Source: an uncultured Planktomarina sp. (GTDB taxonomy: Bacteria; Pseudomonadota; Alphaproteobacteria; Rhodobacterales; Rhodobacteraceae). Taken from it: DNA of 35,277 nt. Positions 25,837-34,486 of this stretch are shown in pieces; positions within the stretch are counted from its first letter, which is position 1, and each line of letters starts with the position of its first letter. The notes beneath the pieces are model-generated. The model saw only the letters and a list, made by a program, of their open reading frames with translations. It had not been told where the DNA came from and did not search any database. The translations under genes and the position numbers were made by a program. Location of the stretch: the NCBI GenBank assembly GCA_913047725.1, contig CAJWTH010000009.1, positions 1 through 35,277 on the forward strand, given 5' to 3'.

Positions 25837-27453
25837 TTATTTATCAACATGGTTAGGCAGTCTACGCCCTGAAGGCTTAAGTTCTTTTTGATTCCAGTAA
25901 CCTATCATAACCCCTGGTGGTTCTTTAGCATCAGTCATCTTTTCAACGATCGCAGCTGGTCGCGTAATTCTATTATGATGTCTCCGGGCCCACTCAAAAT
26001 GAAGTTCCCGTAAACGAGATATTTGACCCTTAAAATCCGGATTATTGCCAAGGTCATTTAATTCATTTGGATCAACTTCAAGATCAAACAGCATCGGCCG
26101 CATATTTTCAACATGGGTCAATTTCCAACGACCGTCAAAAATCATAACTAATCGGGCATCCATTTGATCAACACCAACTAAACGGCGAGCATCACGGGTA
26201 GAGTAGTCATATTCACTAACACAAAAACTGCGCCAATCACATTCAATTCCATGCAAAAGAGGTTCTAATGATCTGCCTTCCAAGATATGAGGAATGGCAT
26301 TCCCGCCAAATGCATCAAGAAAAGTTGGCAATAAATCGATACCTTCAACTAACTTATCTGTGACCATGCCCCTTGTGCTATCAGCATCGCTGCGCGGATC
26401 GTACACAATCAAGGGAATTCGTGCGGAGCAATCATAAAATAAATCTTTTTCACCAAGCCAATGATCACCGAGATTATCACCATGATCCGAACAAAATACG
26501 ATCATAGTATCTTCCATCCGACCACTTTCTCTGAGATAGTCAAAGAGTCGCCCGAGTTGGTCATCCAATTCTTTAATTAACCCCATATAGGCTGGTCCAA
26601 CAATATCGCGAACGTCATCACGGGAAAAGCTCTGGCTTACGCGCATGTTTGTCCAAGCCTGCATTAACGGATGATCAGATTCTAATTCGTTATTAGAACG
26701 ATTTACCGGTGGAAGATCTGATGCGGAATACATGTCGTTATACGGAGCGGGAGCTAAATATGGCCAATGAGGTTTAATATAACTCAAATGGCAAAGCCAA
26801 GGGTCGGACCCTTGCGCGTCTATAAAATCAATGCCGCGGGTTGTTAACCAGGCAGTTTCAGAATGTTCTTTAGGGACACGCGCCGCATATTTTGAGTTTT
26901 CTAACATCCAACCCGAACACAATGAGCCGTCCGGAAGCTGAGCGGTGTTAGCCCATTCCTCCCATGGATTATCTCCATCCATGCCATGCGACCGTAAATA
27001 TTTATCATAATCCTCCGAATGACGGACTAAGCAATCGGAATTGTTGTTTCCGTCATCCCTAATAAAAACGTCAAACCCACCCTCGCTAACTCTTTTTCCA
27101 ACGGTACTTGTCGGATCTATATCCAGCCGCGCCATGCCATCTTTATCAGGCGTCATATGAGTTTTACCAACTAGTGTGCAGCTAACCCCTTGCTCTCGCA
27201 AATGATCGCCCAAAGTAGGCTCACCAACACGTAAAGGAAAACCATTCCACGTCGCTCCATGGCTCCGTGTATATCTACCGGTGTAAAAGCTCATTCGAGC
27301 CGGCCCACAAATTGGCGACTGCACATAAGCTTTGTTAAAGGTCATACCGCGGGATGCTAGCCAGTCTATGTTCGGAGTATCAATGTGCTTGGCACCATAG
27401 CAACTTAGATAATCCCAACGAAGCTGATCTACCATTATCCATAACGCATTCAT
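25837..27453 (-). CDS. Sulfatase/phosphonate-monoester-hydrolase family enzyme, apparently cytosolic
   Basis: NALWIMVDQLRWDYLSCYGAKHIDTPNIDWLASRGMTFNKAYVQSPICGPARMSFYTGRYTRSHG (CxPxR formylglycine motif), VFCSDHGDNLGDHWLGEKDLFYD. No signal peptide. Confidence 0.92.
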   Translation of the reverse strand: MNALWIMVDQLRWDYLSCYGAKHIDTPNIDWLASRGMTFNKAYVQSPICGPARMSFYTGRYTRSHGATWNGFPLRVGEPTLGDHLREQGVSCTLVGKTHMTPDKDGMARLDIDPTSTVGKRVSEGGFDVFIRDDGNNNSDCLVRHSEDYDKYLRSHGMDGDNPWEEWANTAQLPDGSLCSGWMLENSKYAARVPKEHSETAWLTTRGIDFIDAQGSDPWLCHLSYIKPHWPYLAPAPYNDMYSASDLPPVNRSNNELESDHPLMQAWTNMRVSQSFSRDDVRDIVGPAYMGLIKELDDQLGRLFDYLRESGRMEDTMIVFCSDHGDNLGDHWLGEKDLFYDCSARIPLIVYDPRSDADSTRGMVTDKLVEGIDLLPTFLDAFGGNAIPHILEGRSLEPLLHGIECDWRSFCVSEYDYSTRDARRLVGVDQMDARLVMIFDGRWKLTHVENMRPMLFDLEVDPNELNDLGNNPDFKGQISRLRELHFEWARRHHNRITRPAAIVEKMTDAKEPPGVMIGYWNQKELKPSGRRLPNHVDK

Positions 27454-28386
27454 TTAGAAGTTCACCCTATCACCACCTTTAAGAGCAAGTATTTCTCTAG
27501 CTTCCTCTGGACTAGCTACTTCACTACCCAAATCCTCAATTATTCTGCGGATTTTTTCAACTTGTTGGGCATTGTTATCTGCCATCTTACCTCGAGAAAT
27601 AAGCAAACTATCTTCAAGACCAACTCTCACATTTCCACCCATTTGGCTAGCCGTAGTAGCAAACGGAATTTGTGACCCACCTGCCCCAAGTACAGACCAC
27701 CTATAATCATCACCAAACAAGCGGTCAGCAGTGCGTTTCATAAAAATTAGATTATCAATATCAGCACCGATGCCTCCCAGAATGCCAAATATGAACTGGA
27801 TAAATACTGGAGCCTTGAACAAACCAGTATCCATACAAAATTTCAAATTATACAAATGACCAACATCATAGCACTCATGCTCAAACTTAATGTCGTGCGG
27901 GGCCAACGTTTCTGCAGCTTCCCGAATATCACGAAACGTATTTCTAAATATATTGCCCTCTGAACCTTCTACATAATCTTTTTCCCAATCAAATTTCCAT
28001 TGATCGTATCGCTTAGCCAGTGGGTGGAATGAAAAATTCATTGAACCCATATTCAAACTGCACATTTCTGGAGAAAATGTAGTTGCAGGCTTAACCCGAT
28101 CTTTTATTGATAAAGTCAGGCTTCCACCAGTTGATATATTAACAATCGCATCAGTTGCTTGTTTAATTCTAGGTAAAAATCTTGCAAAATCAGAAGGTTC
28201 AACTGAAACACCACCATCATTCTCACGTCTGGCATGTAAGTGTAGTATTGAAGCTCCTGCTTCTGACGCGGCAATAGCTTGAGAAGTAATGTCGTCAGCC
28301 GTATAGGGCAGCGCGTCAGACATGGTGGGAGTATGGATCGCACCAGTTATCGCGCACGTTATAATTGTTTTTCGTTGCTTCGCCAT
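27454..28386 (-). CDS. 3-keto-5-aminohexanoate cleavage protein family (BKACE/DUF849)
   Basis: IITCAITGAIHTPTMSDALPYTADDITSQAIAASEAGASILHLHARRENDGGVSVEPSDFARFLPRIK, INISTGGS-like, FEHECYDVGHLYNLKFC, GGNVRVGLEDSLLISRGKMADNNAQQVEKIRRI. Confidence 0.95.
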   Translation of the reverse strand: MAKQRKTIITCAITGAIHTPTMSDALPYTADDITSQAIAASEAGASILHLHARRENDGGVSVEPSDFARFLPRIKQATDAIVNISTGGSLTLSIKDRVKPATTFSPEMCSLNMGSMNFSFHPLAKRYDQWKFDWEKDYVEGSEGNIFRNTFRDIREAAETLAPHDIKFEHECYDVGHLYNLKFCMDTGLFKAPVFIQFIFGILGGIGADIDNLIFMKRTADRLFGDDYRWSVLGAGGSQIPFATTASQMGGNVRVGLEDSLLISRGKMADNNAQQVEKIRRIIEDLGSEVASPEEAREILALKGGDRVNF

Positions 28387-28486
28387 GTTTATTCCTTTTT
28401 TACTGTATCAGAAATAACTCTGCACCCCAATGGACAGAGTTCTAAATCAAATCGAGTAGGAAAAAGCCCATTTGTGCGCGATACAA

Positions 28487-29416
28487 TTATGAGTTTTTCA
28501 AAATCCCTTCCAGCTTTTGAAGATGTTTACTGACCCTATTACGTGTTTCTGACGCAGCTTCATCAGTCCACACGTGAAAACCTTTTCCTGATTTCATACC
28601 AAGTTCGCCTCTCTTGACCATATTTTGCAAGTAAGGCGATGTTCCACCACGGCTTTCCAAGTCAAAAAGAACATTTTGGTGGATATCCAAAGTTAAATCT
28701 GTACCTACCAGGTCAGCATTCTCGAGTGGTCCAAGTACTGCCAAGCGGCGACCAAAACTAGACTTAACTACTGTATCAACCGCTTCAGCATCACATATCC
28801 CATTTTCAACAAGGCTAATTGCTTCCCGCCACAATGCATGTTGCAAGCGGTTACCGATAAATCCAGCAACGTCTTTTTCGACCAAAACTGGAGTTTTGCC
28901 TGAAGCTGCAAGAAGGTCAAACATAGCCTGCGCATATTTCCCTTCAGTCCATTGAGTTTTAATGACCTCAACTAAGGGTATCAAGTGCGCAGGGTTCCAC
29001 CAATGCGTTCCTAAGGCACGGTGTTTGCCATTTAAGTTTTGCATAATTTTGGTTATTGGGATTACAGATGTATTAGATGCTAATATTGAGTTTTTTGGCG
29101 CATAATCCTCCAAATCTGAAAAAATCTGCTGCTTAACCTCTAGTTTTTCTGGACCAGCCTCAAATACTATTTCTGCATTTGTGACAGCCTCCTTTATTGT
29201 CTCACAAACCACAATATTATTAAGAACGGCCTCTATTTTATTCACATCAACTTCTAAAAGCCTTAAACTTTCCGCCACGCGTGTTGTAAGAGAAAGGCGA
29301 GCCTCATCTGAAGGATCCGTTACACGCACCTGATGGCCAGCTCGCGCAAGGGTCAAAGCTATTCCATGACCCATCAAACCTCCGCCTATAACCGATATTA
29401 ACGAGACTTGTTTCAT
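28487..29416 (-). CDS. 3-hydroxyacyl-CoA dehydrogenase family (carnitine/L-gulonate dehydrogenase-like)
   Basis: ISVIGGGLMGHGIALTLARAGHQVRVTD, ILASNTSVIPITKI, GTHWWNPAHLIPLVEVI, DVAGFIGNRLQHALWREAISLVENGI. Confidence 0.92.
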   Translation of the reverse strand: MKQVSLISVIGGGLMGHGIALTLARAGHQVRVTDPSDEARLSLTTRVAESLRLLEVDVNKIEAVLNNIVVCETIKEAVTNAEIVFEAGPEKLEVKQQIFSDLEDYAPKNSILASNTSVIPITKIMQNLNGKHRALGTHWWNPAHLIPLVEVIKTQWTEGKYAQAMFDLLAASGKTPVLVEKDVAGFIGNRLQHALWREAISLVENGICDAEAVDTVVKSSFGRRLAVLGPLENADLVGTDLTLDIHQNVLFDLESRGGTSPYLQNMVKRGELGMKSGKGFHVWTDEAASETRNRVSKHLQKLEGILKNS

Positions 29417-30198
29417 CCAGCCGTATAACCTCCATCAGCGTAAAGAATGTGCCCAGTATAAAAGTCAGAAGCTCTTGAAGCTAAGAATAGAAGTGGGCCA
29501 GCAAGGTCCTCAGGTTCACCCAATCTGCCTTTGGGCACCCTAGCTAAAAAACCCGCGCGGACCGCATTAGCTTTTTCATTATCTTCAAACATCCATGAAG
29601 TGAGCGGTGACCTAAATACTGTGGGCGCTATCGCATTGACAGTGATCCCAGTTGGTCCAAGTTCACACCCAAGAGCTTTAGTCATCCCATCTACTGCAGC
29701 TTTTGATGCACAATAAGCAGTATATCCGGCAGGATGTCCCAGCAAGCCACGAGCAGACGAAACTAACACAATTTTACCACCGTGGCCTTGCACTTTCATT
29801 TGCGCTGATGCGGCGCGCGCAAGGAGCCATGTCTGCGTAACATTAGCGTCCATGACATCGGTAAAGGTTTTAGGTTCCATATCATTAATTAGCGCAACTT
29901 TATTCATACCTGAGGCCACAACTAAAATATCCAGGCTGCCCATGGCTGATACAGCTGCATCCACCATCGATTGGCATGCAGTTTCATCAGTTGGACGGCC
30001 ATGTACCTTAATGACTTCTGAACCCAGTGCGATGCATTCTTCCGAGATTGTATCCAAGGCATCTACATTGCCAGCAGCCAAAACTAATCTGCAGCCAGCT
30101 TCTGCTAAAACACGGGCCGCGACCATACCAAAGGCACCTGACGCGCCTGTTATAAGGGCCGTTTTACCCTGCACATCAAACATCTGCATTGAATTCAT
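29413..30198 (-). CDS. SDR family oxidoreductase
   Basis: GKTALITGASGAFGMVAARVLAEAG, VLVVASGMN, KIVLVSSARGLLGHPAGYTAYCASKAAVDGMTKALGCELGPTGITVNAIAP (YxxxK), HILYADGGYTAG. Start at 30198 gives an ATGA overlap with the cupin gene. Confidence 0.95.
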   Translation of the reverse strand: MNSMQMFDVQGKTALITGASGAFGMVAARVLAEAGCRLVLAAGNVDALDTISEECIALGSEVIKVHGRPTDETACQSMVDAAVSAMGSLDILVVASGMNKVALINDMEPKTFTDVMDANVTQTWLLARAASAQMKVQGHGGKIVLVSSARGLLGHPAGYTAYCASKAAVDGMTKALGCELGPTGITVNAIAPTVFRSPLTSWMFEDNEKANAVRAGFLARVPKGRLGEPEDLAGPLLFLASRASDFYTGHILYADGGYTAG

Positions 30199-30545
30199 TG
30201 TTTTACTCCGGGCGGATAGGGCATGACAACTAACATAGTGCACGTATTGTTTGTGCGATTCTCAATCTTTCGGGTTTCGCCAGCAGGGATTGTGCAGCTA
30301 TCGTATTTTGAAAGCACTGTCTCAACATTATCAATGGTGACGGTCATTTCCCCCTCAACAATAAAATAAACCTTTTCAATTGGGGTTGAATCAGGACCAG
30401 CACCGCCACCGGGCAAAAATTGGCTTAACCCCATCCACTGATTTTCAGGACCACCTTCTTCAAATCCCTGCAACCGGAGTCCAACCACTCCGTGATGATT
30501 GGGTGCGTCATAGGTTTCAGCTGCCTCAAAACGTTTAACTTGCAT
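30195..30545 (-). CDS. Cupin-domain protein
   Basis: SQFLPGGGAGPDSTPIEKVYFIVEGEMTVTIDNVETVLSKYDSCTIPAGETRKIENRTNNTCTMLVVMPYPPG. Confidence 0.9.
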   Translation of the reverse strand: MQVKRFEAAETYDAPNHHGVVGLRLQGFEEGGPENQWMGLSQFLPGGGAGPDSTPIEKVYFIVEGEMTVTIDNVETVLSKYDSCTIPAGETRKIENRTNNTCTMLVVMPYPPGVKQ

Positions 30546-31381
30546 TAGAACGCCTCACCAGATTCTATGCGATACGCCTGTTTTTTATCAGTCATCGCAA
30601 CCAAACGAATAATACAACCATCACCTCGGTCCCAGTTCCAGGGAAAAAATGCAAAAGTTACACGTTTACCTGTTACAGAATCCAGATCCCCACCAACATT
30701 TTCTATTCCCAAAATACCATTTGAAAATAACTTATTATGAACCGGCTCCCACACCGGAAAATCATCTTTCCAGTCATTTCCACCAGACCATTCTTTATAC
30801 TCTGCCTCAAGATGAGGCAGAATTGGTCCATTTCTTTGCGGCCCAATTGCCGTCGCTAACGGGTGATCATTTGCCTGGGTGTCATGTCCTACAACCTTGA
30901 TCCCTTTTTCTACCATCCAATCTGCCGCCGATGGAACTAGGCCAGGGCAATAAGGAAAATAGTCACCATCTTCATAAACCTTATGCCAACCAGTATTTAT
31001 TATCAGAACGTCTCCCTTGCGAATTGCATGTCCGCAGGCCTTTTCAAGATCTTCCCTGGTAATGCTTTCCCATTTCTTTTTAGGAATAGAGACAACAAGG
31101 CCACTACCAAAAAAGTGAGGTAGAGGAACTTCGTCAATAAAAGGGGTCCCTTGGACCACATGTGCCGGAGCATCAATGTGCGTCGTGACATGCATTGTTG
31201 TGGTAATTGTCTGACTTAAAACACCAGATTTTGCCATATAATGTTTTCGTTCGATTGCGACATCTTTAAAATATGGCCAATTTGGGCATTGGTAACCAAA
31301 TCGATGACTTAAGTTAACGAACTCCAAACCCATGTCGTTGTTAAGGTTTTCTTGAAACTCTATACCACGAATTTCTTGCAT
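30545..31381 (-). CDS. Cyclase-family metal hydrolase (kynurenine formamidase/isatin hydrolase-like)
   Basis: VNLSHRFGYQCPNWPYF, TTMHVTTHIDAPAHVVQGTPFIDEVPL, GDVLIINTGWHK, GVEN-like IENVGGDLD; AGGAG upstream of the ATG. Confidence 0.88.
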   Translation of the reverse strand: MQEIRGIEFQENLNNDMGLEFVNLSHRFGYQCPNWPYFKDVAIERKHYMAKSGVLSQTITTTMHVTTHIDAPAHVVQGTPFIDEVPLPHFFGSGLVVSIPKKKWESITREDLEKACGHAIRKGDVLIINTGWHKVYEDGDYFPYCPGLVPSAADWMVEKGIKVVGHDTQANDHPLATAIGPQRNGPILPHLEAEYKEWSGGNDWKDDFPVWEPVHNKLFSNGILGIENVGGDLDSVTGKRVTFAFFPWNWDRGDGCIIRLVAMTDKKQAYRIESGEAF

Positions 31382-31563
31382 ATATTCTTCTCCTATCTGA
31401 TCTTTATCACGCTAGACATCTTTGATTTTCGATTCTTGTCCCTACTATTGGTGCATATTCACAACCAAGACGTCAACCAAAAGCCGCTATGCAGTATACT
31501 TGTATCGTATGGCGGTTTACGTTAAGTTTGAAAAAAATAAATATTTGGGTTAAAAAAGTTTAA

Positions 31564-32310
31564 ATGTCTCAAAAACAAAAAAAAGGTATTCAGGTAATTG
31601 AACGTGCTGCAAGTATCTTAAGAGTACTAAAAGACAACCAATCTGGGCTCAGCCTCGGCCAGATTTCCAAACAGGTAAACCTACCTCGTTCCACAGTCCA
31701 AAGAATAGCAAATGCTCTGCAAGCAGAGCGTTTAGTTATTTCAAACCCATCTGGCGGTAGTCTGCGGCTTGGACCAGAAGTTAATGCATTGGCTCAAGCA
31801 ACAAATTACAACATAGTAGAAACCTGTCGCTTATTTTTGACTGAGCTAACCGAAATCACAGGGGAGACAGCCGATTTGTCTGTTCTCCGAGGTGCTGGAG
31901 TAATATTTTTAGATCAGGTACCGGGCACACAACGGTTACGAACTATTTCGTCTGTGGGTGAAGTTTTTCCGTTGACTACTACAGCTAATGGAATGGCATG
32001 TTTGTCCCGTATTTTACCAAAAGCCGCACATTCACTTGTTACTGATGAGTGGGATCGACGGGGTATAATTAGTGATATAAAAAAGATAGAACAAAAGCTC
32101 TCAGGAATCAGACACAACCGTCTCGCCTATGACGAAGATGCTCACACAATAGGTATTTCTGCTATCGGCTTTGCTTTTAATGACCTTTCGGGGGATGTGG
32201 TTGCAATATCAATTCCAGTTCCCAGCAGCCGGTTTTTGGAAAAGCGCAAACTAATTGAAACGGCCCTGCGCAAAACGGCCTTCCACATTGATAAATTAAT
32301 GGAAAATTAG
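31564..32310 (+). CDS. IclR family transcriptional regulator
   Basis: GIQVIERAASILRVLKDNQSGLSLGQISKQVNLPRSTVQRIANALQAERLV (wHTH) plus IclR effector domain GVIFLDQVPGTQRLRTISSVGEVFPLTTTANGMACLS. Confidence 0.95.
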   Translation: MSQKQKKGIQVIERAASILRVLKDNQSGLSLGQISKQVNLPRSTVQRIANALQAERLVISNPSGGSLRLGPEVNALAQATNYNIVETCRLFLTELTEITGETADLSVLRGAGVIFLDQVPGTQRLRTISSVGEVFPLTTTANGMACLSRILPKAAHSLVTDEWDRRGIISDIKKIEQKLSGIRHNRLAYDEDAHTIGISAIGFAFNDLSGDVVAISIPVPSSRFLEKRKLIETALRKTAFHIDKLMEN

Positions 32311-32314
32311 TAGG

Positions 32315-33526
32315 TTAGACTCTATTTTTTTCAATCCCAGCAATTTTTTTGTAAGAACTTGCTACCTGTTTCAACTCACTTGAAGAAATTAAGTCTTCAA
32401 TTCGGTCATTCGGCCCACTCACCCTTGCAGCTGCTATATCCAGGACCTTTTCTGGGCCACCTTTCCTATTACTTTCTACAACATCGGTAGTTATCGGCAG
32501 CCGCGCGAATTCATAAGCCTTCAAACCACCTGTATTAGGTTCTTCTGAAAGACAATGAGCAATAGCCCAAGCGTCAAGTATTGCTTGGCTCGCACCGTTA
32601 GCTCCAATTGGATACATTGGATGTGCTGCATCACCCAGCAACGCGACATTACCTTCAACCCAAGAGAGTAAAGGATTTCTGTCTACCATAGGATATTCGG
32701 TAACAACTTCAGTTTTTTTCATAATTTCAATCAAATTCATGTCGTGCATAAAAAAGTCTTCAAACGGTTTTACGAAATCTATTGTAGCACCCCTACCCCA
32801 ATCCGCATCATTAATATGCCTAGGCTTGCTGTGGCGTATCTCTGCCACCCAATTAGTCAAAGCGCGACCACTTTGACGCGCGCACTCGCTTATGGGGTAA
32901 GTCACAAACTTAACATCATGATCGCCGGCTATGACCATTGTTTTGCCATCGCCAATCAGATCTGTTTCAGTAGCACCCCGGAACATCATTGTTCCCTCAT
33001 AACATAATGGTCCCTCGAATGGATTCATTTGCTTTCTTATCTTCGAGTGGAGGCCCGATGCATCAACAAACAGATTAACATCCAGCTTGGAGCCATCCTC
33101 AAATAATATAGTTACAAAGCCATCACCTTGGCGAAAACCAACTACAGGTTTACCTAATTTAATAGCGCTATTGCCAAGCCGTTTTTTAACCTCACTCGCC
33201 AACATAGCTTGCAATTCACCACGATGGATCGAATATTGTGGAGCTTCAAAACCAGCCTCAACGCTGCGAGGATCAGATTGTATTAAATGACCAAACTTTG
33301 TGCGGTATTCAATGCACCGAGTTCGAATCCCAAGCTCATCAAGTTGCCTGCCAAGCCCAAGTTCTATTAATAACTTTGACGCATGTGGCATTATATTAAT
33401 ACCGACACCAAGTGCCCTTATCTCAGTATCTGCCTCAAAAACTGTTACATCAAAACCCTGGTATTTGAGGCACAGCGCCGTAACCAATCCACCTATACCT
33501 GCGCCAGAGATTGCAATTTCAGTCAC
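32315..33526 (-). CDS. FAD-dependent monooxygenase (group A flavoprotein)
   Basis: EIAISGAGIGGLVTALCLKYQGFDVTVFEAD, VDASGLHSKIRKQM, GNVALLGDAAHPMYPIGANGASQAILDAWAIAHCL. Confidence 0.92.
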   Translation of the reverse strand: MTEIAISGAGIGGLVTALCLKYQGFDVTVFEADTEIRALGVGINIMPHASKLLIELGLGRQLDELGIRTRCIEYRTKFGHLIQSDPRSVEAGFEAPQYSIHRGELQAMLASEVKKRLGNSAIKLGKPVVGFRQGDGFVTILFEDGSKLDVNLFVDASGLHSKIRKQMNPFEGPLCYEGTMMFRGATETDLIGDGKTMVIAGDHDVKFVTYPISECARQSGRALTNWVAEIRHSKPRHINDADWGRGATIDFVKPFEDFFMHDMNLIEIMKKTEVVTEYPMVDRNPLLSWVEGNVALLGDAAHPMYPIGANGASQAILDAWAIAHCLSEEPNTGGLKAYEFARLPITTDVVESNRKGGPEKVLDIAAARVSGPNDRIEDLISSSELKQVASSYKKIAGIEKNRV

Positions 33527-33559
33527 GCCTGATCCTTAGAGGCTTTACACAAATATTGT

Positions 33560-34327
33560 TCATGGATTTTTGTATACAACCGTTTTGAATCCTTGGTTCT
33601 TCCATTCAACAATGCCACCAGATAAATGCATAACATTCGTGAAGCCCAACTGATCCACAAGGGCGTTTCCTATCATTGCCGAGCGGTTCCCACTCCGACA
33701 ATATAGTAAAATATTCTCATCTAGTCCTTTAACCAAAGGGAAAAAGATTTCCCTAAATTGAGGGTGCAAATTACCCTCCTCCGTGAATGCTGTAATTGTT
33801 TTAGAACCATCAATTATGCCGGTTTCCAGCCACTCTTCCTTAGCCCGGATATCAACAATCAATACGTTATTTTTCTGGGCCTCGATTAGTTGTTCAGAAT
33901 TAACGCCAGTTAGCTTTGGCGGAAACCCAACATCTAGTAACTCCACATCAAAAATTAGATCTGAATTTGGAGGAATACTCGCTCCAGCACCATTTGCACC
34001 GTAAGCAAGCTCAGGTGGAATAAAGAGCTTCCGCTTCTCTCCCACTTTCATTCCAAGAATACCTTGCTCCCATCCTCTAATTACTTGACCTTTTCCTAAT
34101 ATAAATTCGAAAGGTTTTTTCCGGGGAATAGAGCTATCAAAAACTGTCCCATCCAATAAGGTTCCAGTATAATGTACTTTTACCTTCATTCCTTGTTCTG
34201 CAACTGCTCCAGTACCGACTGAAATTGTTGTTATTTCTAATTCTGAGGCACTAATTGATTTACCATAGCCGAAGCCAACCAGTATAAAGATACAAAACGT
34301 AATCAGTTGTGAATTTGTTCGTAACAT
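33560..34327 (-). CDS. Exported FKBP-type peptidyl-prolyl isomerase fused to a rhodanese domain
   Basis: Signal peptide; VKVHYTGTLLDGTVFDSSIPRKKPFEFILGKGQVIRGWEQGILGMKVGEKRKLFIPPELAYGANGAGASIPPNSDLIFDVELLDV (FKBP) then IVDIRAKEEWLETGIIDGSKTI...ILLYCRSGNRSAMIGNALVDQLGFTNVMHLSGGIVEWKNQGF (rhodanese, CRSGNR loop). Confidence 0.95.
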   Translation of the reverse strand: MLRTNSQLITFCIFILVGFGYGKSISASELEITTISVGTGAVAEQGMKVKVHYTGTLLDGTVFDSSIPRKKPFEFILGKGQVIRGWEQGILGMKVGEKRKLFIPPELAYGANGAGASIPPNSDLIFDVELLDVGFPPKLTGVNSEQLIEAQKNNVLIVDIRAKEEWLETGIIDGSKTITAFTEEGNLHPQFREIFFPLVKGLDENILLYCRSGNRSAMIGNALVDQLGFTNVMHLSGGIVEWKNQGFKTVVYKNP

Positions 34328-34486
34328 GAATTATTTCCATTATTGTTGATGGTCTTTTCAAGATAATTTGATGAATACTTGTCACTTAAAAATTATATAG
34401 AATAGACTTCGTTTGTGTACGGTAACATAGTGCAATTAGTTACTAGATAAAGCTTACAATTTGAAAAGCGATCGAAAGACCCCACC

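Noticed and set aside
29531-30226. Plus-strand ORFs opposite the SDR gene
   Set aside because: Antisense shadows of a confident SDR coding sequence.
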